DNA from: Bacteroidia bacterium
GTDB taxonomy: Bacteria > Bacteroidota > Bacteroidia > AKYH767-A > OLB10
Length of the DNA: 64,000 nucleotides
Assembly: GCA_016788165.1 (NCBI GenBank)
Contig: JAEUTH010000024.1
Location: 1-64,000 of the forward strand
Direction of reading: 5' to 3'
Shown: positions 46,344 to 54,998 of the stretch, piece after piece
How positions within the stretch are numbered: the stretch's first letter is position 1
Layout: each line of letters opens with the position of its first letter
Translations under genes and position numbers: made by a program
The notes under the pieces: model-generated
What the model was told of the DNA's origin: nothing
Seen by the model: the letters and a program-made list of their open reading frames with translations, nothing else
Databases searched by the model: none

Positions 46344-47258
46344 TTAATGTTGAAGTATGAAATTCCCTTTCCAGACTTGTCCATTGGAGCTTAACTGAAT
46401 GAGATAAAATCCGGCCGCAAGTCCCATAACATTAACAGGTGCAGAAATAATATTTCCTTCTGAATTAAAAACTGCACGGCCAAAAGAATCGAAAATCACT
46501 ATCTTGCCTTGTGCTGGATTGCCTGAACCATCCTGAATGTTTATAAATCCATCAGAGGGATTAGGATATACAAGAAATTTAATTTTATTTTTATTATCAA
46601 ATGTTTTAATCATTTGCCTTTGCGGCAAAGTTTCGCAAGCGGTGGAATTACAACCTGAACAACCTTGAGTAGTTACAGTAAAATTAATAACTCCATTAAA
46701 CACACCACTTACATCCATTGTCGGGTCATTTGAATTGTAAAACCAAAGTATCGGAGAAGTGTTAGATAAACTGCCCGAAAGCCGTTCAACGTTTAGCCAA
46801 TTGGTGCTGTTATCGAAAGTATTGTCCCAGGTTTCAGTATTTGAAGCCTGGTCATTGAACTTAGCATTATTAAAATAAATAGCTTTGTTGTATTTCTCCA
46901 TTACATTTAATTTCAGCATCGAGCCATTCGCGCAATCACCTTCAAAATACATGGCATATCCGGTTTCTTTAATAACATTGCTGCAAATGTTTGCAGCCTG
47001 GCAATCCACTACATGTAACCCTCTCAAATTAGTTGAGCTATTGGGAGTGCCACTATTGTCAATATAATTTTCATGCACGTACACCCCATCACAATGGTCT
47101 AATGCAATGCCATAAAATGCATTGGGTAAAGTACCGGCTCCCAGATTAAATGCAATGGTATTGCCTGTGCTTTCTTTATAAATTTTAGCCCCATCTACCT
47201 TTGACATGGATATGCAAGTTGTCTGAACCATGATTTTTGGGATGGATGTGATTTCCAT
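46344..47258 (-). pseudogene. 5'-truncated beta-helix T9SS gene fragment C
   Basis: A 304-codon frame, longer than fragments A and B. The repeat supplies the first ~15 codons (MEITSIPKIMVQTTC). Homology to the full-length gene starts earlier, at ISMSKVDGAKIYKEST, and continues through the beta-helix turns (VYVHENYIDNSGTP; NLRGLHVVDCQAANICSN; GYAMYFEGDC) to a T9SS domain (LVYPNPSDGFINIQD). No signal peptide is present. Its different breakpoint shows an independent deletion, again at the repeat edge. Confidence 0.68.
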
Positions 47259-47270
47259 GATTTTAATTTT
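47214..47270. repeat. Intergenic repeat copy between propeller D and fragment C
   Basis: GCAAGTTGTCTGAACCATGA followed by TTTTTGGGATGGATGTGATT and TCCATGATTTTAATTTT, directly before the stop codon of propeller gene D. Confidence 0.8.
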
Positions 47271-48794
47271 CTAATTCTTCACAAACTTTGCTGAAAGTAC
47301 TTCTTTATCCGTTACCAAGGTTACAATATACAATCCGTTGCTTAAAGTGTTTACGTCAACATCTTGGGTGTAGTAACCCCCGGCCCCTGAAGACATGCCA
47401 TTGCGTGAGCGGTAAACAACCTTGCCTTGTATATCATAAAGCAATAGCAAAGCGTTTTTGCCTTTAACCTGTTGCGCATTAACGAACAGTTTTTGCCAGG
47501 CATGTATGTAGGTGGTTTGCAGGGTGGCCACAACTACCGTTTGGGGTTGTGGGGTGATGCCTGTGGTTAAAGTATCGCATATACTACCGGTTAACGGGCC
47601 TAAGTCATAATCCGGATTGTTTGGCAAGCCCCAGTACGTGCGTTTACCGCCAAGGTAAAAACTATAGGGTTGAAAGTCGCAGGCAGCACCAAGGCTATCC
47701 GGTTGGTTTATTACGCTGAGGTTCATGTTGTACATGTTGTACATGCTATCAGGGTAAGGGTAGTTCCAGGTAAAGCCATTGTAGTAGGCACTGCTTACAT
47801 AGACCTTATTATCGGGGGCTCTGCGGACTGCGCCCATGGCACCAAGCGGAAATGTGGTTAGCCAGATGGTATCCTTCGTAAGCGCAGGATTAGTATCCAA
47901 CAAATTGTATTGCAACAGTACACATGTTGAGTCGTTGGTGGTTACATACAACCTGTTGCCATCGGGCGAAAAGGCGCATTCCCAAAATTCAATATATGGA
48001 AATGATGTTGCTTGAGGCTCAATTGTTTTTGGGTTATAAATATTCCCGGTACATCTATCAAAATCATAAACTTCAACCAAACTTGCTGAGTTAACCGAAG
48101 CAATTTTTGTTCCATCAGAACTAATACAAAGGCGATTAATTCCAGTTGGGTTTGGAGTACCTGATGAAACAATTTGAAAATTACTAGCGCCTAAAGAAGT
48201 TATTAAATATTCATAAAAATCATTATTAGAACCGCCAATGTTGTAATCATTTTTACGAAAAATAATCCACCAATCCCGACCATTGCCATGCTTTATTGCC
48301 ATAATACAATCGACTGTAGGAAAACTTTGTAATTGAATATTTTTTTGCGTGATAGCCCCCAAACCATTATTTAAAGACATATCAATTATTGAATAATAGA
48401 AACCGAATTGACTGCTTCCAGTAATACCAATTGAAAACAAATAATATAATGATGATGAATCTGGTACTGGTGTAATTAATAATTCGCTATACCAGCCTTC
48501 CCCTACAATACTATCACCATTTTGCATCAATTGATGAGATTTATTCCATATTAATGCGGTATTACCTGGTATTGTAGCTCTTGTGTTTGCATAAAAAAGC
48601 AATTGCCCGCTTGAGTCAGCAATACTGACACAAGAGCCACGAGTATCAAGTGATGTAACAATAGACAATGGGATAGCGTTGTTAAAGTTTATTCCAGCAC
48701 TATCCCCAAAGCACCAGTAATTCCCCTGCTTCTGACTGTTTGCAGAATAGTTTATGAAAAGATGTAACAGCAGCAAGAAAATAAACTTTTTCAC
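47271..48794 (-). CDS. T9SS-exported beta-propeller protein, tandem paralogue D
   Basis: A 507-residue exported paralogue with a GTG start and signal peptide MKKFIFLLLLHLFINYSANSQ. Its propeller motifs are close to those of B (YWCFGDSAGINF; AIKHGNGRDWWIIFRKNDYN; NRLYVTTNDSTCVLLQYNLL; APDNKVYVSSAYYNGFTWNY), and it ends in the shared linker and T9SS domain with a few differences (VVYRSRNGMSSGAGGY). It is the first propeller of the array, 12 bases downstream of the only long copy of the beta-helix gene. That pair appears to be the unit that was duplicated. Confidence 0.87.
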   Translation of the reverse strand: MKKFIFLLLLHLFINYSANSQKQGNYWCFGDSAGINFNNAIPLSIVTSLDTRGSCVSIADSSGQLLFYANTRATIPGNTALIWNKSHQLMQNGDSIVGEGWYSELLITPVPDSSSLYYLFSIGITGSSQFGFYYSIIDMSLNNGLGAITQKNIQLQSFPTVDCIMAIKHGNGRDWWIIFRKNDYNIGGSNNDFYEYLITSLGASNFQIVSSGTPNPTGINRLCISSDGTKIASVNSASLVEVYDFDRCTGNIYNPKTIEPQATSFPYIEFWECAFSPDGNRLYVTTNDSTCVLLQYNLLDTNPALTKDTIWLTTFPLGAMGAVRRAPDNKVYVSSAYYNGFTWNYPYPDSMYNMYNMNLSVINQPDSLGAACDFQPYSFYLGGKRTYWGLPNNPDYDLGPLTGSICDTLTTGITPQPQTVVVATLQTTYIHAWQKLFVNAQQVKGKNALLLLYDIQGKVVYRSRNGMSSGAGGYYTQDVDVNTLSNGLYIVTLVTDKEVLSAKFVKN

Positions 48795-48806
48795 AGCTAA
48801 AGCAAA

Positions 48807-50905
48807 TTAGTGTTGAATGACAATTTTCTTTGATGCAATAATCTGTGATGACAAGGTAATCATCACATTGTAAATTCCCGTAGGAAAATTCCCGACATCA
48901 ATTATCGTTGAAGCAAGATTTGATTTTATCTTTAAAAGCACACGACCAGTTACATCAGATACAGCTATTTCAAAATTATTTTCGGATGGATGAATTAGCT
49001 CAAAAATAAAATTATCAGAAGCAGGGTTTGGATAAAGGTTAAACTCTAAGGGGGTCTCTGATTCGGGATTGGTATTCATCATTCGCACAGGCAATGCATC
49101 GCAATCAGTTATGCCATAGCCAGAAATTCCCAAGGTGTTTATTTTTGTCGGCAGTCCATTATAAATTCCACTAACATCCTTAGTAGTTTGCCCTGCACCT
49201 GAATTATAATACCAATTAAAAAGACTGCTTAGTATTGTCCCATCCAATCTCTTCTTCGTAGCCAAATTATCATCAAAAACATTTTCCCAGGTTTCGGTGG
49301 AGGTGCCTTGCTGTGAGAAGTAGGCATTGTCAAAATAGATGGCTTTTTCGTATTGCCAAGTGGTATTCTGCTTTAGTAATGAGTTGGTGCAATTGTCTTT
49401 AAAGTACATGGCATAGCCCATGCTGTCAATAAAGTTGCTGCAATAATTGCCGCCCTGGCTTTCTGTAATATGCATGCCCCGCAGGTTTACGGATGGGTTG
49501 GCCAACTCGTTGGTAACTCTGTTTTCATGTACAAAAACATTATCACACTCATTTAATTCAATGCCTGCATGTACAGGTGAAATGCCCTGCGTGGCATTAA
49601 AACTAAATTGAATTTTATTGCTTGTGCTTTCCTTATAAATTTTAGCCCCATCTACCTTTGACATGGATATGCCAATGCGTGGCTCTAATATGTAGTTGTC
49701 ATAAATCGCCACCTGCGAGGTTTGCTGTGTGGTGTTGCTTACATTTATGCCTATGCCGTAAGTGCCTGTGGTTAGTGCTGCTTGGGTTATTTGGTTGTCG
49801 TGTATGGTTATCCACGGGTGGGTGGCAGAGGTGTGGCCGGCATTAAGAATTTTTATGCCATACACAAAATCGTCAATCCGGTTGTAGGCTATATCAACGG
49901 GTTTGCTCAGGTTGTTTTCAATAAAGATGTCGGTATTTCTGTCGGTAAGGTCTTTGTTAAAACTATTGCGGCCTATGGCTACATTGTATTCACCTGAAAT
50001 TGTTATCCCCACAAGGTTGTCGGTTAGTACATTTCGTTTCGCAAAGCTGTTTTCTTTTCCAATAATTATTTTCTTTTCATTGTAATAGTTTGGCTGTTGT
50101 GCATTTATGGCTCCTCTAACAGGCGGGCTAAGCGCAGTAAAGGTGTTGTTATACACCGTCATGCCGGCATCTGTGGCTGCGATGCCGTAGCTGGCATTGG
50201 CACCTACTGCGGCAATTAGTGGCGGGTTGGTTGCAAAACCGGCATCGCTTTTTATTGATGTAGCCCAACTTATGGCCTCATCGGCATAATCAATTACAGT
50301 AGGAAATTTTAAATTATTGTTTTCGTCATTTGAATAAAACTCATTACCAAGTTCCACATTACGTACAGGTAAATTTAATTCGCGTGCATGGTAAAGCATC
50401 GCCATTTGATAATTTAAGTCAGAGGTAAGTATGTTTAAATTATACACGGGATCGCTGCCTGTTTTCAAAAATGTTTTTCGCATTTCCGTAAGCGTGTTTA
50501 TGGGCTTGCAAACCCAATTGTAATTGGTATTGTACCAATTTTTAGTCAATGCTTCAAAATTGTTTGGCATAATAAAACTGTCAGGTAACTTATTGAGAAA
50601 ATAACCTTTGCGCCAGTCGTAAAAATTTGATACCGTACCGCCCGGATACCGTAGGTTAGCCATACCTAAATCATTAATAATTGGTCGTAAGTTTGAGATA
50701 CATTATTAAAACAATTGTATCCCTGGTTATCCTGAATGGTATTGGTGCCATTATCGCCACAAAAATATTGTGGTAGCGTGCGCGAAGTTGTTATGGCAAC
50801 AGTTGCAGTAGTTTGGGCGTAGTCATTTTGTGGCCTCAAACATATTAACAGAAGTAAAGCGATAAATACATTTAAAGAGCGGGTATTTAGTGTATATGTT
50901 TTCAT
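48807..50905 (-). pseudogene. Chimeric glycosidase/beta-helix T9SS gene with a frameshift
   Basis: Two frames make one gene. 50905-50666 encodes a signal peptide (to ~DYAQ) and IQDNQGYNCFNNVSQTYDQL, then stops. 50663-48807 (618 codons) continues in another frame from INDLGMANLRYPGG. The whole length is not a multiple of three, so one base was gained or lost near 50670-50690. The N-terminal part resembles a clan-A glycosidase barrel (NLRYPGGTVSNFYDW; VRNVELGNEFY with candidate acid/base Glu at ~50342). The barrel breaks off near IAAVGAN (~50195) and right-handed beta-helix repeats take over (IAATDAGMTVYNNTF; ITISGEYNVAIGRNSF; GIKILNAGHTS), ending in a T9SS domain (NLYPNPASDNFIFEL). The nucleophile half of the barrel is missing. 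Confidence 0.72.
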
Positions 50906-51104
50906 AGCATTTAAAATTTAATTTTATGAAACGATTAATAGCAACAACAATCATTATAAGGCAAAGGCTTTAATCAAAAATAAAAAATTTGTTTAATAAT
51001 TGTTTTGCCTGTATTAATTTTTTGTTGCCTGTTTTTTAATTTTTTTAATATCAGTTATAATTTAAAAAACAGTTTGTTTGATGCTTCGAAATAAAATTAC
51101 AGAT
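50906..51104. other. AT-rich spacer upstream of the chimeric gene
   Basis: Nothing coding is seen. The minus strand contains TATTTTTG (50982-50975), a possible -7 box for the chimeric gene about 70 bases upstream of its start, but no convincing -33 TTG at the right distance. Confidence 0.4.
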
Positions 51105-51146
51105 ATTAAAAAAACCTGCACAAGCCAATGCTCATACAGGTTTTAT
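51105..51146 (-). terminator. Terminator of rnpB
   Basis: On the minus strand AAACCTG / CAGGTTT encloses an inner TGAGC / GCTTG pairing and is followed by a T-run (A-run at ~51108-51114 of the + strand). It ends the RNase P RNA transcript. Confidence 0.75.
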
Positions 51147-51151
51147 TTGGT

Positions 51152-51548
51152 GTCGGCAAAATAATAAGCCGGGTTCTGTTACTTATAACTGCTGGCAGTA
51201 ATAAGTCCTTCATCATTTATCTGCGATTGTACTCGCGTACAACCTGTAGCAGCCTACCCATTGTAAGGCAACATGTTTGCACATGTTGCATAAACGAGCC
51301 GTTTATAACTTACAACCTATGTGGCCTTTCAACCCATAAGGTTTACCCCAACCCAACATTACTGCGGGCTGCGTGAGCTCTTACCTCACGTTTGCACCCT
51401 TATTCCGCATTGCTGCGAAACGGTTATTTTCTGTGGCACTTGCTGTATTTTAATTTCTTAAAACCCTTCCCGTTAGGAAGTATGGCGCTCTGTGTTGCCC
51501 GGACTTTCCTCTGCCTTATTACATGCAGCGATGAAGCCTTTTGCCGAC
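51152..51548 (-). ncRNA. rnpB: RNase P RNA (type A)
   Basis: The catalytic RNA of RNase P, which matures tRNA 5' ends, ~397 bases. The P1 stem pairs the 5' GTCGGCAAAA (51548-51539) with the 3' TTTTGCCGAC (51161-51152). The 5' conserved region reads GAGGAAAGTCCGGGC (CRI/P4) and the 3' side contains AGAACCCGGCTTA with the complementary P4 strand. These are universal RNase P elements, and the length is that of a type A RNA. It is followed by a terminator and preceded by its own -7 element, 36 bases past the phosphodiesterase stop codon. Confidence 0.94.
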
Positions 51549-51552
51549 TGTG

Positions 51553-51560
51553 CAAATATA
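51553..51560 (-). promoter_or_regulatory. -7 element of the rnpB promoter
   Basis: TATATTTG on the minus strand, an exact TAnnTTTG match, ends four bases before the predicted RNA 5' end, the spacing expected for a -7 box. No clear -33 TTG is visible. Confidence 0.5.
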
Positions 51561-51584
51561 ACAAACCCTTGTTATTTGTTGGGC

Positions 51585-52940
51585 TTATCCGGTTATTGTT
51601 TGTTTTATAATATCAAATACATCGGTAGCCAACACTTCTTTTTTTTGTGTGTTAGAAATAACGATAGGCCATTGTGTTTTTGATTGCGGTACGGCCCCAT
51701 GCGATCCTTTTACCATTTCGGCATGCATGGGTATTACATCCATTAAGTACCTGAAGCCTAATTTTTTTTTCAATAAGGTATAGCCTGCTTTAAGTATAGG
51801 TAACTTAATTTTTGGATTTATAAAAAGTTCGGCTGGGTCGTAGCCCGGTTTGCGGTGTATATCAACAGTAGGTGCAAAATCGGGGGCAAGGTTATCGTTA
51901 TGCCAATAATAATAGGTAAACCAGGCATGTGGTTTTGCCACACATACCATATCACCACAACGCTTATGTTGTAACCCTTGTTGTAGCAATTCATTACCAT
52001 GCCAAACATGTTCAATAGCTTGGTTTGATTTTAGCAAAGCCAGCACTTCATTAAAAATACTTTTATCGTTCAGATAGATGTGTGCCACCTGATGGTCGGC
52101 CACTGCAAAAACTTTTGAAGCGCCTGCATCTAACAGCTCGTGTCCGCTTTCATTGCGTATAGCCAGCCAGTTATTTTTGCGGAATAATCGGTTTAAATGT
52201 ATGGTTTCATTTACATCGGTAATACCATATTCGCTTAAAACTATTACTTCAACTTGTTGCGATTCGTAAAATGTAATCAACTCCCGGCATACATTATCTA
52301 CTTCGATAATGTCTGTATCGTTTTGGGCAACATTGCCATGCCGCTGAAAATTGTAATCTAAATGTGGCAGATACACCATGTTTAATGTGGGGCTGTGTTG
52401 CTTAAAAATTTCTATTGCTGCCTGTGCAATCCATTGCGTGCTTTTTATAGTTGTGCGCGGACCCCAAAAATCGAATAACGGAAATGTGCCTAACTGTTTT
52501 TGTAAGTCATTGCGCAACGTATCGGGCTTGGTATAAATATCGGGTAGCTTTAATCCATCGGCATGATATTGTGGGCGTGGGGTTATGGCAAAATCCACAT
52601 CGGCATACATGTTATACCACCAAAATAAATAGGCGCATGTAAACGCTGGATTTATTTCTTTTAATACATGCCAAATTTTTTTTCCTTGTACCAAATCATT
52701 GCTCTGCCGCCAAAATTTTATTTCATGTTCGGTTTTAAAATACCATCCATTACCAACAATGCCATGTTGCGCTGGTAATGTGCCGGTTAAATAACAAGCT
52801 TGCATGGTGCAGGTTACGGCAGGTATTTGTGGTTTAATGGTGGCTACATTTTTTTTGCCGGCCCACGTTTTTAAAAAAGTACTGCGGTTTAATATTTCGG
52901 GGGTTAAACCTACTACGTTTACTACGGCTGTTTTTTTCAT
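51585..52940 (-). CDS. Alkaline-phosphatase-superfamily phosphodiesterase, probable EboF
   Basis: A 451-residue type I phosphodiesterase/nucleotide pyrophosphatase-like protein. Features are an N-terminal VVNVVGLTPEIL metal-site strand, the nucleophile Thr/Ser loop PAVTCTMQACYLTGTLPAQH, HLDYNFQRHG (metal Asp/His), VIVLSEYGIT where classical members have SDHGM, and VFAVADHQVAHIY. The sequence then ends with GYDPAELFINP. No signal peptide is apparent, so the predicted location is cytoplasmic. It lies nine bases downstream of eboE, and this pair is the usual companion of eboABCD, hence the probable EboF call. The letter assignment is from memory of the six-gene cluster, so I leave the symbol empty. 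Confidence 0.82.
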   Translation of the reverse strand: MKKTAVVNVVGLTPEILNRSTFLKTWAGKKNVATIKPQIPAVTCTMQACYLTGTLPAQHGIVGNGWYFKTEHEIKFWRQSNDLVQGKKIWHVLKEINPAFTCAYLFWWYNMYADVDFAITPRPQYHADGLKLPDIYTKPDTLRNDLQKQLGTFPLFDFWGPRTTIKSTQWIAQAAIEIFKQHSPTLNMVYLPHLDYNFQRHGNVAQNDTDIIEVDNVCRELITFYESQQVEVIVLSEYGITDVNETIHLNRLFRKNNWLAIRNESGHELLDAGASKVFAVADHQVAHIYLNDKSIFNEVLALLKSNQAIEHVWHGNELLQQGLQHKRCGDMVCVAKPHAWFTYYYWHNDNLAPDFAPTVDIHRKPGYDPAELFINPKIKLPILKAGYTLLKKKLGFRYLMDVIPMHAEMVKGSHGAVPQSKTQWPIVISNTQKKEVLATDVFDIIKQTITG

Positions 52941-52949
52941 AAGCTTTAG

Positions 52950-54161
52950 CTATTTCAATACATCTATAACCCATTGCATTTCGCGGATAATAGACGCTTG
53001 CAAATCTAACCGTTGGTTTGCCGGCAACACCTCCCATGTATAAGTTTCTATTTCGATATGATTGGTAATGTGTTGTGTTTTTAATAATGATAATAAATGC
53101 AATAATTCCTGCTGTGTTGATTGTAGATGGTTGTATGTATCCATAAATACGGGCACATGATAATGCGTACGCCATTGCATAAAATCAGGGTTTGCAAAGT
53201 GCGGCAGTGCCAATGGCAAATCGCTGTAATGATGCATTACTCCGTTTACATCTTTAACAACCGTTTGATGCAGGTAAGTTGATTCGGCAAATGCCTGATA
53301 AGCTGCTGATTTTTGTTGTATCCATTCGGCAGTAATCTGTGCGGGCTTGTCTATTTTCAAAGCTGCACTTAGTTGCACTTTGCCAATTTTTATACCTGCT
53401 TGTTTTAATTTTGATATGGCTACATCGGCATCTTCAAAAGCAACAGCAAAGTGGCATACATCATAGCATACGGTTATATGGCGTAAAATTATTTGACGTG
53501 CTTTTGAAGCATCAATGCCTGATTGTGCCTGCAGTAAATCAATGCCATAAGGCAACAGATAATTAGTAAAGTAGGCAATGGTATCGGCTGTGTTTTGCAA
53601 CAAGCAATCGGGTTCGGGTTCTAAATCAATGTGTATATATTTATTTTGCGTTGTATCAATTTGATGTAGCAGCAGCACGCATTTCATCAGTTGCACGGTG
53701 CAGGCTTCAAACACATCGGCAGTGTTGCAGCTATCGGTAACCCAATACTTGTACGAAAGTGGTACGGTAGAAATACCGGTTTCAGTGCCTGTTTGCATCA
53801 AACCTGATAAAATGTGAATAAGGTTTGTGGTGTAAATTAAACGTTCATTGGTTGTCCAGTCGGGCTTATACACCTGGTCTTTTACCTTGGTATGGTGAAA
53901 GTTGCTGTAAGGAAATCCGTTTATGGTAAAAACATATAATTGTTGTTGTTGCAACCATTTTTTAAAAAAGGGCAAAGCCTGTTGCAACAAATGTTGGGCC
54001 GCCACTGCACTAAGCCGCAAACCAATACCCATTGGGGTATGCGGGCATATCTGTTTTTTTATTTCGGGCAAAAAATTTTGTAGCGTGTTAAAAGTTTCGT
54101 CCCAGGTTTGGGCGGCATGTATATTAGTACAATAGGAAAAGTGAAACTTGTTTAATAGCAT
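52950..54161 (-). CDS. eboE: EboE, TIM-barrel protein (xylose-isomerase-like)
   Basis: A 403-residue cytoplasmic protein of the AP-endonuclease/xylose-isomerase TIM-barrel type. The N-terminus FHFSYCTNIHAAQTWDETF and GIGLRLSAVAAQHLLQ match what I know of EboE. Putative metal ligands are carried by FTINGFPYSNFHH, IHIDLEPEPDCLL (Glu), CYDVCHFAVAFED (Asp/His) and HIEIETYTWEVLP (Glu) at strand ends. In cyanobacteria the ebo products are needed to get scytonemin precursors to the periplasm. The EboE reaction itself is unknown. It is the first gene of an eboE-phosphodiesterase pair and is 28 kb from eboABCD. Confidence 0.88.
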   Translation of the reverse strand: MLLNKFHFSYCTNIHAAQTWDETFNTLQNFLPEIKKQICPHTPMGIGLRLSAVAAQHLLQQALPFFKKWLQQQQLYVFTINGFPYSNFHHTKVKDQVYKPDWTTNERLIYTTNLIHILSGLMQTGTETGISTVPLSYKYWVTDSCNTADVFEACTVQLMKCVLLLHQIDTTQNKYIHIDLEPEPDCLLQNTADTIAYFTNYLLPYGIDLLQAQSGIDASKARQIILRHITVCYDVCHFAVAFEDADVAISKLKQAGIKIGKVQLSAALKIDKPAQITAEWIQQKSAAYQAFAESTYLHQTVVKDVNGVMHHYSDLPLALPHFANPDFMQWRTHYHVPVFMDTYNHLQSTQQELLHLLSLLKTQHITNHIEIETYTWEVLPANQRLDLQASIIREMQWVIDVLK

Positions 54162-54199
54162 AGGTAACCTAAATGTTATACGTTGATTGCAAAAAACGG

Positions 54200-54811
54200 T
54201 TACTCGGCCACAACTTCGGTTACCTCGGGCATCATTTGCGTAAGCAAACGCTCAATACCGGCTTTTAATGTTTGTGTTGATGATGGACAGCCGCTGCACG
54301 AGCCTTTTAATGTAAGTGTAACCACTCCGTTATCAAACGATTTAAAATCAATAGCGCCACCATCTTGTGCCACAGCAGGCCTTACATATTCATCTAACAA
54401 GGCAATTATTTTTTCGTCTAAAGGGCCTTGTGTTTTTGGTGCCGGTTCTATTTCGGCAGCAATAGCCGCATTTTGTTCGGGGGCATCCGGCAACGGATTA
54501 CGTGTAAATACGGCATCACCGGCCAATAAAAAACCGCGTATAAATTCGCGTACAATGTTTTGTATCTCCCACCAGTCTATTTCTGTATTTTTAGTAACAG
54601 TAACAAAATGCGTTGTAATAAATACATTGGTTACGCCACTAAAATCAAACAACTGATAGGCCAATGGGCAATACAATGCAGCTTCTTTATGATTATAATT
54701 TACACTGCCTTGTGGTAACAATAAAATATTGGTAACAAACTTTAGTGCATCGGGGTTGGGTGTTTGCTCCATATAAATTTCAATGGGCTGTAGCGGCTTA
54801 TCGGTTGACAT
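54200..54811 (-). CDS. Nfu-type iron-sulfur cluster scaffold
   Basis: A 203-residue Fe-S carrier that delivers 4Fe-4S clusters to apo-enzymes. The N-terminal Nfu_N domain (~10-100) has MEQTPNPDALKFVTN. The C-terminal NifU-like domain (~130-203) has VRPAVAQDGGAIDFKSF and the cluster-ligating Cys172-x-x-Cys175 in GSCSGCPSS. Both domains are complete and this is the common Bacteroidota Nfu layout. Divergent from nadB. It lies 38 bases upstream of eboE on the same strand, so read-through into eboE is possible. Confidence 0.93.
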   Translation of the reverse strand: MSTDKPLQPIEIYMEQTPNPDALKFVTNILLLPQGSVNYNHKEAALYCPLAYQLFDFSGVTNVFITTHFVTVTKNTEIDWWEIQNIVREFIRGFLLAGDAVFTRNPLPDAPEQNAAIAAEIEPAPKTQGPLDEKIIALLDEYVRPAVAQDGGAIDFKSFDNGVVTLTLKGSCSGCPSSTQTLKAGIERLLTQMMPEVTEVVAE

Positions 54812-54998
54812 GATTTTTTATTTATTGAATAATTTAAATACATCTTTTAATAAAATTTTAGCCGGTAAACAAATACACCTCCAGGCACGGCTTAAAACAT
54901 ATTGCCGGCAAAATTGAAAAAATTAAACCATGCTTCATAATAAGTTACTATTGCACCATAAATTATTCGGGCTTTTGGCCCAATAACCTGTTATAGTT
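54812..54998. other. Divergent intergenic region between the Nfu gene and nadB
   Basis: 187 bases between two divergent start codons, so promoters for both should lie here. I see GGGCTTTTGGCCC (~54968-54980), a short inverted repeat 19 bases before the nadB ATG, but no confident -33/-7 pair. Confidence 0.35.

Noticed and set aside
40463-50905. Possible CRISPR array or insertion sequences in the repeat-rich stretch
   Set aside because: Repeat copies are kilobases apart with genes between them. There are no regular spacers, no cas genes, no transposase and no terminal inverted repeats.
52834-53175. 113-codon frame overlapping the eboE/phosphodiesterase junction
   Set aside because: It is in another frame of the same strand, spans two well-supported genes and shows no protein features.
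54183-54656. 157-codon frame on the + strand
   Set aside because: It is antisense to the Nfu scaffold gene, which has intact domains and CxxC motif, so this is a shadow.
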